DNA of 64,000 bases, taken from Candidatus Saccharimonadota bacterium (lineage in GTDB: Bacteria; Patescibacteriota; Saccharimonadia; Saccharimonadales; Saccharimonadaceae). The stretch lies in contig JAQBRS010000003.1 in NCBI GenBank assembly GCA_028286395.1, positions 1-64,000 on the forward strand, read 5' to 3'. Position numbers and translations under genes: made by a program. The notes beneath the pieces are model-generated. The model saw only the letters and a list, made by a program, of their open reading frames with translations. It did not search any database and was not told where the DNA came from. This document shows positions 53,487 to 62,865 of this stretch, piece by piece; the stretch's first letter is position 1, and each line of letters starts with the position of its first letter.

Positions 53487-54547
53487 AAGTTAAATTCTCT
53501 TTGTGCATTGTCGTGAAATATGGCTTGAACATGCGCGTCTACTTTTCTTGCCGAAACAAGGCCACGGATTGCAACCAAAAGTGCGTCTTCTTGCTGTAGC
53601 TCACAGTACATAAGGTTTTCTGGTAAAAGATGCTTATAGGCATCATACTCTTGCGGGTCTACCCAATGATAAGGATAGTCCGTTAAAAGACGCGGGCCTT
53701 TGACGGGATTAACATATGTAAATTCTCGTAGTAAATTTAGTGGTTCATCTGAGCCATATAACACTCTCTGAGGCCCAAGATGCGCCAGTGTCGCCCGTAT
53801 GATTGCACTATTCGTCACGCCAGATGTATCAACAGTGATGTTCTTATAGCCGGCAATCTCTGCCATTGTGGTGTCGAAATCAGTGGGTAGAGTCCATGTA
53901 ACTCCAGCGTGCGCAAGCATAATCCTCAAATTTGGGTAATCCTGTACAAGCATTCGTATCTCGTCCATCGACTTCGATACGGTCTTCGGCAAGTGCAATA
54001 TGATCGGCACAGCAACTTTTTCAGCTATTTCTAGCACTTGGGGAGGGAAGTATTCGTATAAATTTTTCTTTTCTTCAGCAGTAGAGCAGTAATACATTTT
54101 TAAAGCGGAATATTTTCCAGACAGTAATTCTTCTCTGGTATATTCAATCTCTTCATCATTTTCAGATACACCGAACAGCGCAACCCTGTCCTGAACGGGT
54201 GATTGCTCGATCAAGTAGTCATTTACCGCCTTGTGGTCTATTCCTCTGAATGCGTGAGCAAAACGTAACTTTCGTACACTCATACCTGGATGTAGCAGTG
54301 CGTCTATTTGTTGTGACTGTTCGATTGTCGTTTCTGGAAATGTACTTGCCGACTTATCTAAGATAGTTTGGGCCTTAGTGATATCAAAATGATCCTCTTC
54401 ACTTGCATGGACATGTGCATCAATGATAGACGAAGGAAGTTCCTTATTAAGTTCGTCTATAAATGCGACCTCGTAGTCCATCGGCTTCATACTATGCGCA
54501 AAATATGCAGCAAAATCAGGAGATGGTAATTGTTCCACTGTACTCAT
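53483..54547 (-). CDS. Metal-dependent amidohydrolase (TIM barrel)
   Basis: 354 aa from ATG 54547, 7 nt after TATATT on the minus strand. IIDAHVHASEEDHFD (HxH), IILHLPKT, IMLAHAGVTW and VLYGSDEPLN are the metal-binding and catalytic positions of amidohydrolase-2 type enzymes, which hydrolyse or decarboxylate small molecules. Substrate unknown. Faces the nucleotidyltransferase and may act on the same pathway. Confidence 0.85.
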   Translation of the reverse strand: MSTVEQLPSPDFAAYFAHSMKPMDYEVAFIDELNKELPSSIIDAHVHASEEDHFDITKAQTILDKSASTFPETTIEQSQQIDALLHPGMSVRKLRFAHAFRGIDHKAVNDYLIEQSPVQDRVALFGVSENDEEIEYTREELLSGKYSALKMYYCSTAEEKKNLYEYFPPQVLEIAEKVAVPIILHLPKTVSKSMDEIRMLVQDYPNLRIMLAHAGVTWTLPTDFDTTMAEIAGYKNITVDTSGVTNSAIIRATLAHLGPQRVLYGSDEPLNLLREFTYVNPVKGPRLLTDYPYHWVDPQEYDAYKHLLPENLMYCELQQEDALLVAIRGLVSARKVDAHVQAIFHDNAQREFNF

Positions 54548-54652
54548 AATCATTAATATACGACATTATTTATTGATCTGCAAAAACAGTTTATAAATAA
54601 TAACTGCTCGTGCTTGCTAAACCACAACCTACCACCGATAATATACATACAT

Positions 54653-55969
54653 ATGAGCACCCAGCAGATACCATCCGGAGAACTGCAAACAGGTAAAAAC
54701 CTTCTTTCTTACCTAAGTCCTGAAGAAAAACACAAATTAGTCGGTAGTTTTGTCATTGAAGATTTCTGGGATACTTTCAATGAAGAGAACAGCGACCCGA
54801 TTGACAGGTTTAGACAACTTGCAAAAGAATCTATCCCAGAATTCATTGAAGCGTACCAAGATGTCTGGGATTATGTAGTCGACATAAATGAACTCGATGA
54901 TACTTTCTTAACTGAGAGTATTGAAAAGAATACAGTATTTAACGGGCTGAGTCTTGAAGAACTACAGATCGCAGGTAACCTCTTGAGTCTATCTCTCTAC
55001 TCTGAGCTTGAAAAAGACTGTCTCATGGCACTCAACAAGACCATTCTTGGTGAGCTTACTGACGGCTTAAGAGCAAAGTACGGTTTTAGTGATGACGAAT
55101 ACCAGTTACTCATGACGCCATCCTTTGAAACCTTCTTTACGAAGTATCACTTTGATCACCTTGAATATGCGATTAATGAAGATCCTGAATCAAAAGCCGA
55201 ACAAAGAGAAGCGTTAATACGTAACTTCCATGCTAATGACCCCGCATTATTCGAACTAAGATTTGCAGATATGCATTTCCCAGTTGTCGACAACATGGGA
55301 GAGATGCTTGCAATGCAAAAAGGTATGCTTGCACAAAGGGCCGCGAAAAAAGTAGCATTCATTGGCGAAAGAGAAGATCTTACCGCATTCGAGAAACTGC
55401 TTGAATATGATAATTTTCTAGACTTTGAGTATCGATACAACCTGGAAGCTTGTCCAGAGTATTATCTCAGAAAGAAGCTATTTGCCGCCTGCCAAGAAAA
55501 CGGCATATTCACAGACCTTACCAGCCCTATGGCGTTGAAAGACCCTGAGTTCATTGACGGCGTTAATAAATTGATCAATATACGATCGACAAAATATATT
55601 ATCGATGCTCATCCAACACTCGACACCGATGAAGTTAGTATCGATGGCTCAAAAGAAACAATCTTGAAATATCTAAAAAAAGGTTCACCCGTACTCGCTC
55701 GACGAAAAGGACAAGATCAATCAGATGAAGTCATCACAATCGTTGGATATGAGAATAAAAGTATCATCGCCAAGAACAGTGACGATCAGTATTCTGAATT
55801 GAGCGATACGGAACTTGCATCTTACCAGTTATTCTCTGCTTTACAGAAGTACGATGAGCTGGTGACAGAAGGCTTAAAAGCTTCGATTAGAGTATTTAAC
55901 AAACGTACTCCGTACCTCAACCGCGCGGACTACGAACATGGCTTTCAGGTTTTGCCTTTAGCAAGTTAG
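54653..55969 (+). CDS. Unknown acidic protein at the end of the LysRS cluster
   Basis: 438 aa from ATG 54653; the track start 13 codons earlier lies upstream of an AT-rich -10 region. Soluble and acidic. The C-terminal 110 residues (TLDTDEVSIDGSKETILKYLKKGSPVLARRKGQDQSDEVITIVGYENKSIIAKNSDDQYSEL) look like a small beta domain. No family recognised. Confidence 0.75.
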   Translation: MSTQQIPSGELQTGKNLLSYLSPEEKHKLVGSFVIEDFWDTFNEENSDPIDRFRQLAKESIPEFIEAYQDVWDYVVDINELDDTFLTESIEKNTVFNGLSLEELQIAGNLLSLSLYSELEKDCLMALNKTILGELTDGLRAKYGFSDDEYQLLMTPSFETFFTKYHFDHLEYAINEDPESKAEQREALIRNFHANDPALFELRFADMHFPVVDNMGEMLAMQKGMLAQRAAKKVAFIGEREDLTAFEKLLEYDNFLDFEYRYNLEACPEYYLRKKLFAACQENGIFTDLTSPMALKDPEFIDGVNKLINIRSTKYIIDAHPTLDTDEVSIDGSKETILKYLKKGSPVLARRKGQDQSDEVITIVGYENKSIIAKNSDDQYSELSDTELASYQLFSALQKYDELVTEGLKASIRVFNKRTPYLNRADYEHGFQVLPLAS

Positions 55970-56022
55970 CCTTCTTCAGAAGACTAAGTGCTATAATCAA
56001 GCCATAAATAAGGAGTCAATCA

Positions 56023-56436
56023 ATGATTGAGTTTAGTGGTCTTAATATCTGGGCAGTTCTCGTCGCATGGGTCATTAGTGTCGTTCTCGGTTCATTTTGG
56101 TATTCCCCAGCCGGGTTTGGCAAACTGTGGTCTAAATTAAGTAGTGTCGACATGATGAAGACACCAAAAGACGAGGCAACGCGTGCGATTCTCTTTGTTG
56201 TCATCGCAAGTCTATTACAAGCATTGGCGCTCGGACTTGTCCTAAATAGCCTTCACGTCAGTGGCATGGATCAAGGAATTGTCGCATCACTTGTCTTGTG
56301 GTTTGGATTTACAGCCCTTACGACAGTCGGAAATACACTGTATCAACGTCAAAGTTGGAAGTTTTGGTGGCTAAACGCCAGCTTCTTCTTGATCGTTATG
56401 GTCATTAACGGTATTATTCTTTCCGTCTGGAAGTAA
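56023..56436 (+). CDS. DUF1761-family membrane protein
   Basis: 137 aa, four membrane segments. NIWAVLVAWVISVVLGSFWYSPAGFGKLWSKL is the DUF1761 front; function of the family is unknown. TATAAT at about 55993 and AAGGAG before the ATG. The stop is 2 nt from the convergent FKBP stop. Confidence 0.85.
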   Translation: MIEFSGLNIWAVLVAWVISVVLGSFWYSPAGFGKLWSKLSSVDMMKTPKDEATRAILFVVIASLLQALALGLVLNSLHVSGMDQGIVASLVLWFGFTALTTVGNTLYQRQSWKFWWLNASFFLIVMVINGIILSVWK

Positions 56437-56438
56437 GC

Positions 56439-56831
56439 TTATTGAACTGCAATAAGTTCAATGTCAAAGACGAGGTCACTATTAGGCCCGATTGTTGATG
56501 AGGCACGGCGCTGGCCATACGCTAAATCAGAGGGGATGACGAGACGACGCGTCCCGCCAACTTTCATGCCAGGAACGCCTTGTGTCCAACCATCAATCAC
56601 TTGATTAAGTCCAAAGGTCGCAGGACGTCCTGAGTCGAGACTACTTTCAAAGATAGTACCGTCAGTGACAAGTGCGCCCGTATAGTGGGCGGTAATCGTT
56701 GCATCAGCAGGGACTTCTTCACCCTCGCCAACGACAAGATCGATAATCTCTAGTTCTGTTACTTTGCTTTTTTTGCCTAACGGGGTGAAGTCTTGTAGGG
56801 TTGTACCCTTCAATTTTTGGAAATTACTCAT
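56439..56831 (-). CDS. FKBP-type peptidyl-prolyl isomerase
   Basis: 130 aa from ATG 56831, 6 nt behind TACAAT. ITAHYTGALVTDGTIFESSLDSGRPATFGLNQVIDGWTQGVPGMKVGGTRRLVIPSDLAYG is the FKBP core. No signal peptide, so it likely folds cytoplasmic proteins. Divergent from the MFS gene. Confidence 0.93.
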   Translation of the reverse strand: MSNFQKLKGTTLQDFTPLGKKSKVTELEIIDLVVGEGEEVPADATITAHYTGALVTDGTIFESSLDSGRPATFGLNQVIDGWTQGVPGMKVGGTRRLVIPSDLAYGQRRASSTIGPNSDLVFDIELIAVQ

Positions 56832-56882
56832 ACCTCCATTGTAGCAAGGTATGGATATAAAGATGAGGCGTATACTGAAACT

Positions 56883-58235
56883 ATGAAAACTCGCCAACGA
56901 CTGATCCTGCTTATTGCCATCCTTGCGTCGTTCGTTGCCTTCCTAGACGGCTCGGTTGTCGGTGTTGCGCTTCCTCAGATGAGCGAACAACTTGGTGGGG
57001 GATTGCTCATTCAGCAGTGGGTGAATGATGCCTACTTGATTACTCTCGGAACATTGATTCTTGCAGCGGGATCTCTTTCGGATATATTTGGGCGTAAAAA
57101 GATTATCACGATTGGGCTCATCGGCTTTCTTGTAACATCGCTTCTATGTGCCATTGCGCCAACTGGTGAAATATTAATTATTTCAAGAGGGCTACAGGGG
57201 ATTGCGGGCGCACTCTTGGTACCAAGTTCACTTGCACTGATCATTAGCGCGTTTACAGGTAAAGAGCAGTCAAAGGCAATCGGTCAATGGACGGCATGGA
57301 CAGGAATTGCCTTTATCGTTGGTCCACTTGTTGGTGGCTTATTAGTTGACCTTCTATCATGGCGATGGGTATTCATTATCAATATTATTCCGATTTCTGT
57401 CGCGCTTATCCTTCTGAAACGACTCGAGTTTGAAGAAGAAATGAAGATACGAAAACGCGTGGACATGACAGGAATTGTACTTGGTGCGGTCGGCCTTGGT
57501 GGGATTGTCTATGCGCTTATTGAACAAGGCCATTACGGATGGCGGAGTCCTATCATTTGGGGGAGCTTCGCCGTAGGTCTGTTATCAATGATCACGTTTA
57601 TCATCCATGAACGTCGAACGAAAGAGCCAATGCTTCCACTTGAGCTGTTCAGTGTTCGAAACTTCAGTGTCGGCAACTTTGCGACGCTCATGATCTACGC
57701 CGCACTTTCGCTACAAGGTTTCTTGATGGTTATATTTTTACAGCAGGTGGCTGGATACCCGGCAACCATCGCAGGACTCGTATCACTACCGATTACATTC
57801 ATTATGTTTTTCTTGTCATCGCGATTCGGTGCTTTATCGGGAAAGTACGGCCCACGACTATTCATGGGTGTCGGACCGATCATCGCAGGGCTTGGCACGT
57901 TATATATGCTAAACGTAAAGCTTCCGACTGACTACTGGACACAGCTCTTGCCAGGGATTATCTTGTTCGGACTCGGGCTTTCCGTTACTGTTGCGCCTCT
58001 TACGTCCGCAATTCTTGGGTCTATTAAATCATCTCAAGCCGGGATAGGGTCTGCGGTGAATAATGCCGTTGCCCGAATCGCAGGACTCTTATCGATTGCG
58101 GTTATCGGCATCTTTGTCGGGACAAGCGTGACATTAGATGGCTTCCATATCGGCATTCTGCTTTGTTCCGCACTCCTTATCATTGGTGGTATTATCTCTG
58201 CGATTGGCATTCAAAACCCCAAGAAAGGTGAGTAG
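56883..58235 (+). CDS. MFS drug transporter, DHA2 (EmrB/QacA) type
   Basis: 450 aa from ATG 56883, 6 nt after TATACT; about fourteen membrane segments. LDGSVVGVALPQMSEQLGGG (motif D1), GSLSDIFGRKKI (motif A) and GIAFIVGPLVGGLLVDLLSWRWVFIINI (motif C) identify a proton-driven efflux pump. A further membrane protein starts 3 nt after it. Confidence 0.92.
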   Translation: MKTRQRLILLIAILASFVAFLDGSVVGVALPQMSEQLGGGLLIQQWVNDAYLITLGTLILAAGSLSDIFGRKKIITIGLIGFLVTSLLCAIAPTGEILIISRGLQGIAGALLVPSSLALIISAFTGKEQSKAIGQWTAWTGIAFIVGPLVGGLLVDLLSWRWVFIINIIPISVALILLKRLEFEEEMKIRKRVDMTGIVLGAVGLGGIVYALIEQGHYGWRSPIIWGSFAVGLLSMITFIIHERRTKEPMLPLELFSVRNFSVGNFATLMIYAALSLQGFLMVIFLQQVAGYPATIAGLVSLPITFIMFFLSSRFGALSGKYGPRLFMGVGPIIAGLGTLYMLNVKLPTDYWTQLLPGIILFGLGLSVTVAPLTSAILGSIKSSQAGIGSAVNNAVARIAGLLSIAVIGIFVGTSVTLDGFHIGILLCSALLIIGGIISAIGIQNPKKGE

Positions 58236-58238
58236 CGT

Positions 58239-59006
58239 ATGAAGAACGCACACAGATCCGCACTCTCACGTTTCATACGCTGGAATAATATTTCACTTCC
58301 AACCAGGCAACCTGACATTCAACTTCTCACAGGACTTGCTGCAACGGCAGCAGCACTACTTATCATCAGTGAGTTCTTAATTAAGCTGTTGATGGGCTCA
58401 CGACCAGGCCTGGATCAAAGTGAGGCACTGATTGCATACATGGTACAGAATACGACACCAACCATCGTCGTGATTATCATCGACACAACGCTCATGGCCT
58501 GCCTTATCATTTTCTTCGCTTGTTTCCGTCAACTGATCGTCCGAGCACGGCACGACTTAAACTGGCTTGTCGACATCGCATTTGGAGCAAGCCTTGTGTT
58601 CGTTGCCGTCACACTTGTTGGCGACTCGATGGACGCAGGAACCGTCCTTGATACGGTTAGGCTCACTCCTGACGCATCGGTCATACGAGCGCTTACTGAA
58701 GGCCACATGTTGCTGTTTGGTACTATCGGTTGTGTCCTCACGTCACTTATTACTGCAATTTTTGCCTATGCAACATTTGCATCAGGAGCAGTGCCGAAAT
58801 GGACAGGCTGGATTGCCTATGTCGTTGCACTCCTTAACATTCTGGCAATCCCAACCGCCTTTGGCGGAACGAGTGCGACGTCGTTTTTCTCGGCCGGCGG
58901 AGCGGGTGTTGCACTGTTTGCGATCTTTCCGTTTCTTGCCTGGGTCATCGCCGTTGGCATCGTTACCTTCGGGAGCAAATATAACACCCCGATCTCTCAC
59001 TTTTAA
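58239..59006 (+). CDS. Six-TM membrane protein of unknown function
   Basis: 255 aa. Hydrophobic stretches LLTGLAATAAALLIISEFLI, PTIVVIIIDTTLMACLIIFFACF, WLVDIAFGASLVFVAVTLVGD, LFGTIGCVLTSLITAIFAYATFA, GWIAYVVALLNILAIPTAFGG and ALFAIFPFLAWVIAVGIVTFG. Close behind the MFS gene; may be its partner. No family recognised with confidence. Confidence 0.75.
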   Translation: MKNAHRSALSRFIRWNNISLPTRQPDIQLLTGLAATAAALLIISEFLIKLLMGSRPGLDQSEALIAYMVQNTTPTIVVIIIDTTLMACLIIFFACFRQLIVRARHDLNWLVDIAFGASLVFVAVTLVGDSMDAGTVLDTVRLTPDASVIRALTEGHMLLFGTIGCVLTSLITAIFAYATFASGAVPKWTGWIAYVVALLNILAIPTAFGGTSATSFFSAGGAGVALFAIFPFLAWVIAVGIVTFGSKYNTPISHF

Positions 59007-59048
59007 GCGCTAGCCTTTCTCCGTTAAAAAGCTTATACTTATGGCAAT

Positions 59049-59981
59049 ATGTTGCACTATTTTGTCAAAAACTCTTTGCTTGGGGAATTCCAGAGAATTA
59101 CCGTCCCAAGATATAAAGACGTCTGGATCCATGCAGGCAACGCAACCGTCGATGACATTGAAGCAATAAGCAAGAATGCGGGTCTCAACAAAAACATCGT
59201 CCACGACGTCACTGATGCGAACGAACTTCCTCGTGTCGAGTATGATAATGGTGACCTCTACGTCTTTACGCGTATTCCAACCAAAGATAAACACGGACAT
59301 GTGACTGCAAGTCCGTTACTATCTATCGTGACTAAAGACGCGTTTATTACGTTATCTCATGACGGAAGTCTTAACCCCTCAGAACTAGTGAAAATTAAGC
59401 TGAAAGCAAAGCAGGATCAATCGATTAACTTACTGATTAATTCTTTGGCGCATGTTATACAGACATATGAAACGCTCATTCAAGAAACTGGCCATAACGT
59501 AAACGATATTGGCAAAAGGCTTCGAACACACGAAGTCACCAATAGTGACTTTGTGCATTTTGTGACGATTGAAGATAACTTGAACGTTTACAGGATGAAC
59601 TTGAACGGACTGCATGTTATTACACAGCGCTTAACTGAAAATATTCACCGATCTTTCCACAATTCAGATACAGAGGCACTCGGTGACATCAGCCTCCACG
59701 TCCAACAGCTTGTTGCGGCGGTTGAAGGCTATAGCCAAACGGTGATTAGCATCCGCAACGCCTACAGTACCATTGCAAATAACACATTGAACCAACGTAT
59801 GAAGATATTAACACTCCTGACGGTACTGGTGGCGCTCCCGAATGTCTTCTACGGTATGTATGGTATGAATGTTGACTTACCATTCCAACACGAGCCATGG
59901 ATGTATTCTGTGATTACAGGGGTTACTATCTTCGTTGTTATTCTTGTCATCACAATGGTACGGAAGTTCAAGGTCTTTTAG
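59049..59981 (+). CDS. CorA-family divalent cation channel
   Basis: 310 aa. Large cytoplasmic N-terminal domain, then two C-terminal membrane helices with the selectivity loop YGMYGMNVDLPF (GMN). CorA forms pentamers that admit Mg2+ or Co2+. TATACT 9 nt before the ATG. Confidence 0.93.
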   Translation: MLHYFVKNSLLGEFQRITVPRYKDVWIHAGNATVDDIEAISKNAGLNKNIVHDVTDANELPRVEYDNGDLYVFTRIPTKDKHGHVTASPLLSIVTKDAFITLSHDGSLNPSELVKIKLKAKQDQSINLLINSLAHVIQTYETLIQETGHNVNDIGKRLRTHEVTNSDFVHFVTIEDNLNVYRMNLNGLHVITQRLTENIHRSFHNSDTEALGDISLHVQQLVAAVEGYSQTVISIRNAYSTIANNTLNQRMKILTLLTVLVALPNVFYGMYGMNVDLPFQHEPWMYSVITGVTIFVVILVITMVRKFKVF

Positions 59982-60018
59982 ACCACCATTTATCGATATA
60001 ACGTCCTATACTTAAATT

Positions 60019-60447
60019 ATGATTATTCTCATCAATGAGTACGCGAGGAAACACCCAAAACCTCGTTACGGATTGGGTGTTCGTGTTGTGATAGCAATCG
60101 TCGGACTCATCATGAGTGTTGTTCTGCATGAACTATTTCACATACTTGTTCACTGGGGACATATTACGAGTATTGGATTCTTTACTGATGCGCATACTAT
60201 TGTTGAAGTTATCGTCGATGTTCCTAATGGCTACAATGTTAATTCCGAAGAGCTCGTTGCATATATGATTACGGGGATTGTTATCTTGATTACCACGATT
60301 ATTGTGTGGCACTTAACCGACGTAAATGATAAACGAACATTAAGTCAAACGCTTGATATGGGCGATGATGGGTTAGATGATATCAACGTTGATGAGGTCT
60401 TGAATGTGACACCTCATCGCAAGACGACAAAGACCCCTACTCCTTAG
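60019..60447 (+). CDS. Two-TM protein with HExxH motif
   Basis: 142 aa. First membrane helix ends in VVLHELFHILVHWG (HELFH), second is VAYMITGIVILITTIIVWHL; acidic tail. HExxH in a membrane helix recalls M50 site-2 proteases, but the second metal motif (NxxPxxxxDG) is absent, so catalysis is doubtful. TATACT 6 nt before ATG. Confidence 0.7.
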   Translation: MIILINEYARKHPKPRYGLGVRVVIAIVGLIMSVVLHELFHILVHWGHITSIGFFTDAHTIVEVIVDVPNGYNVNSEELVAYMITGIVILITTIIVWHLTDVNDKRTLSQTLDMGDDGLDDINVDEVLNVTPHRKTTKTPTP

Positions 60448-60632
60448 GTACTATTGCCATTATGCCAAGTACCGCAATACTCACAGACGTACTGCTGCAA
60501 TGTTTTAGCTGGCGCAGCTAACTCCGCATCAAACCTGGTTGGATATTTACGCTTCTTTTTATCACCAACCAAGCAATATTCAGCCGGATTCGGAAGAAGA
60601 GGGAAGGCAGGACTCCGTTTAACATGTTTCAT
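60444..60632 (-). CDS. Small zinc-ribbon-like protein
   Basis: 62 aa. KKRKYPTRFDAELAAPAKTLQQYVCEYCGTWHNG: a CxxC pair followed by WH, as in small half zinc fingers common in Actinobacteria and phage genomes. 4-nt overlap with the convergent gene at 60447. Confidence 0.6.
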   Translation of the reverse strand: MKHVKRSPAFPLLPNPAEYCLVGDKKKRKYPTRFDAELAAPAKTLQQYVCEYCGTWHNGNST

Positions 60633-60641
60633 TACATTCTA

Positions 60642-61184
60642 TTATGCCTTAAAACAATACGGCTCGTGATCATTTATCATGCCCATCGCCTGCATAAAGG
60701 CGTAGCAAATGGTCGACCCAACAAATTTAAAGCCTCTTTTTTTCATTTCTTTGCTCATGACTTCACTGATAGCGACCGCTTCGGCGTACTGTTTATGGGT
60801 AAGCTGCTTATTATTAACGAATTGCCATATATACGCATCAAAGCTTCCGTATTCTTTTTGAACTTGTAAGTACGCCTTCGCATTCTCGATTGTTGCGTTA
60901 ATCTTCAACCGATTACGAACTATCCCTGCATCACTCATCAGCTCGGCACGTTTCGTGTCGTCATATGCAACTATTTTCTTTGCATCAAAGTTATCAAAAG
61001 CCTGTATATACGTTGCACGCTTTCGGAGTACCGTCAGCCAACTTAGTCCGGCTTGTGCGCCTTCTAAGTTGAGCATCTCAAAGAGTAATCGGTCATCATG
61101 AACGACTTCGCCCCACTCGTCATCGTGATAAGGAATAAATAGTTCGTTCGTGTCAGCCCAATGGCATCTCTGTAAGCTCTTCAT
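60642..61184 (-). CDS. tag: DNA-3-methyladenine glycosylase I
   Basis: 180 aa from ATG 61184, 6 nt behind TATCAT. RCHWADTNELFIPYHDDEWG, FEMLNLEGAQAGLSWLTVLRKR and KRGFKFVGSTICYAFMQAMGMINDHEPYC are the Tag signature including zinc ligands. It removes 3-methyladenine from DNA in base-excision repair. Confidence 0.95.
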   Translation of the reverse strand: MKSLQRCHWADTNELFIPYHDDEWGEVVHDDRLLFEMLNLEGAQAGLSWLTVLRKRATYIQAFDNFDAKKIVAYDDTKRAELMSDAGIVRNRLKINATIENAKAYLQVQKEYGSFDAYIWQFVNNKQLTHKQYAEAVAISEVMSKEMKKRGFKFVGSTICYAFMQAMGMINDHEPYCFKA

Positions 61185-61275
61185 ATCCCTATGATACCCC
61201 ATGGTTATTACGAAACTCTTAAATGATGTAGGTAATGTTCAGGAAACGTTCAGATTTAGTTGCTATACTAAATAT

Positions 61276-62097
61276 ATGGGAATTTTAACTGATACTTACA
61301 CATTGAATACGGGTGCAACAATACCAAAAATAGGCTTTGGGACATGGCAAATTCCAAACGGCGAGGAAGCCTATAACGCAACCGCCTTTGCGCTACAGTC
61401 TGGCTACCGCCACATTGATACGGCAAGGGTATATGGCAACGAAGAGAGTGTCGGAAAAGCTATCCGAGACAGTGGCATTGCCCGCGCGGAAATTTTCTTA
61501 ACAACGAAGCTTCCGGCTGAAGTAAAAAATTACGAAGAAGCGCTCGAAAAATTTGAAACATCCATTAAGACCCTGGGAGTCGAATATGTCGACCTCTATC
61601 TCATACACGCACCATGGCCTTGGTCAGATAGGGGAGGTGACTACACTGAAGGCAACATTCAGGCTTGGAAAGCCCTTGAAGAGATCTACAAAAGCGGTCG
61701 TGCAAAAGCGATTGGTGTTTCAAACTTTAATAGTACTCAGCTCCAATCGATTCTGGATAACGGCACCGTTGTTCCTGCCGCTAACCAAATTCGTTTCTTT
61801 ATTGGCTTTACGCAAGAAGAGACTACGCAGTTCAGCCAAGATCAAGGGATCTTAATCGAGGCCTACTCACCGCTTGCGACTGGTCGAATTCTTAACAATC
61901 CGGACGTCAAAAAGATTGCCGAAAAATATGACAAAACGGTGGCGCAAGTATCAATCCGCTACACACTACAGCGCGGCACCGTCAGTTTGCCGAAATCGAC
62001 GCACGAAGAGTACATCTTACAAAATGCCGATGTTGATTTTGAGATCGACGCTGAAGATATGACATTCCTCGACGGCTTAACGGATACTGAAGAATAA
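61276..62097 (+). CDS. Aldo/keto reductase
   Basis: 273 aa from ATG 61276, 6 nt after TATACT. TLNTGATIPKIGFGTWQI start; catalytic tetrad Asp (HIDTARVYG), Tyr, Lys (LTTKLP) and His (LIHAPWPW); RAKAIGVSNF binds NADPH. Reduces small aldehydes, substrate open. Confidence 0.94.
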   Translation: MGILTDTYTLNTGATIPKIGFGTWQIPNGEEAYNATAFALQSGYRHIDTARVYGNEESVGKAIRDSGIARAEIFLTTKLPAEVKNYEEALEKFETSIKTLGVEYVDLYLIHAPWPWSDRGGDYTEGNIQAWKALEEIYKSGRAKAIGVSNFNSTQLQSILDNGTVVPAANQIRFFIGFTQEETTQFSQDQGILIEAYSPLATGRILNNPDVKKIAEKYDKTVAQVSIRYTLQRGTVSLPKSTHEEYILQNADVDFEIDAEDMTFLDGLTDTEE

Positions 62098-62113
62098 AAC
62101 GTTAATCTTTATA

Positions 62114-62149
62114 CAAAGGGTCTCCGTTATGGAGGCTTTTTGGTATGAT
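62114..62149 (+). repeat. Terminator-promoter element, copy 3
   Basis: ACAAAGGGTCTCC, GTTAT loop, GGAGGCTTTTTGG, then TATGAT (62144-62149), 8 nt before ATG 62158. The 3' half is identical to copy 2 over GGAGGCTTTTTGGTATGAT. Confidence 0.7.
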
Positions 62150-62157
62150 TGAATGAG

Positions 62158-62865
62158 ATGACAAGCGAACTTATAAGTCCCCATGAAGAAAAACACAGAT
62201 CACACCGTTCGCCGTGGCTTCGCGCTGCAGTGCTTGGTGTTAACGACGGTATTGTTTCAACCTCAAGTCTGATGCTCGGTGTACTTGCTGCTTCCGCAAA
62301 CCAAACGGCTATATTAACGGCCGGAATCGCAGGTCTTGTTGCAGGGGCTATTTCTATGGGCGTTGGCGAATACGTGTCCGTTAGCTCACAGAAAGATTCA
62401 GAGAAAGCAGATATAGCGATTGAGGAACGATCACTTGCGATGCACCCGGAAGAAGAGTTGGCGGAACTTGCATTAATCTATGAACGTCGCGGCGTTGAAA
62501 AAGAGCTGGCGCTAACGGTCGCAAAACAACTGCAGGCACACGATGCCGTCGACGCTCATGCGAAAGATGAACTTAATATTAACCAAGCCGTACTCGCTAA
62601 TCCAATCCAAGCTGCAATTGCTTCAATTGCAGCATTTTCTTTAGGGGCCATCGTTCCTATTATTGCGACGCTCCTTCCGACAGGTTCGAATAGGGTATAT
62701 ATGATCGTTGGATTCTCGATCGTCGGATTGGCAATTTCTGGCACAGTTGGCGCATATATTGGTGGGGGAAATCGACTTACCGCATCTCTACGGGTACTTA
62801 TTGGCGGTATTATCGGTATGGCAATTACGTACGGTATCGGGCTTTTGATTGGACATGCGATTTAG
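62158..62865 (+). CDS. VIT1/CCC1-family iron/manganese transporter
   Basis: 235 aa from ATG 62158 (track start TTG 62149 is inside the -10 box). PWLRAAVLGVNDGIVSTSSLMLGV and AGLVAGAISMGVGEYVSVSSQKDSE are family motifs; five membrane segments with a metal-binding acidic helix pair (EERSLAMHPEEELAELALIYERRGVEKELA). Exports or stores Fe2+/Mn2+. Confidence 0.93.
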   Translation: MTSELISPHEEKHRSHRSPWLRAAVLGVNDGIVSTSSLMLGVLAASANQTAILTAGIAGLVAGAISMGVGEYVSVSSQKDSEKADIAIEERSLAMHPEEELAELALIYERRGVEKELALTVAKQLQAHDAVDAHAKDELNINQAVLANPIQAAIASIAAFSLGAIVPIIATLLPTGSNRVYMIVGFSIVGLAISGTVGAYIGGGNRLTASLRVLIGGIIGMAITYGIGLLIGHAI

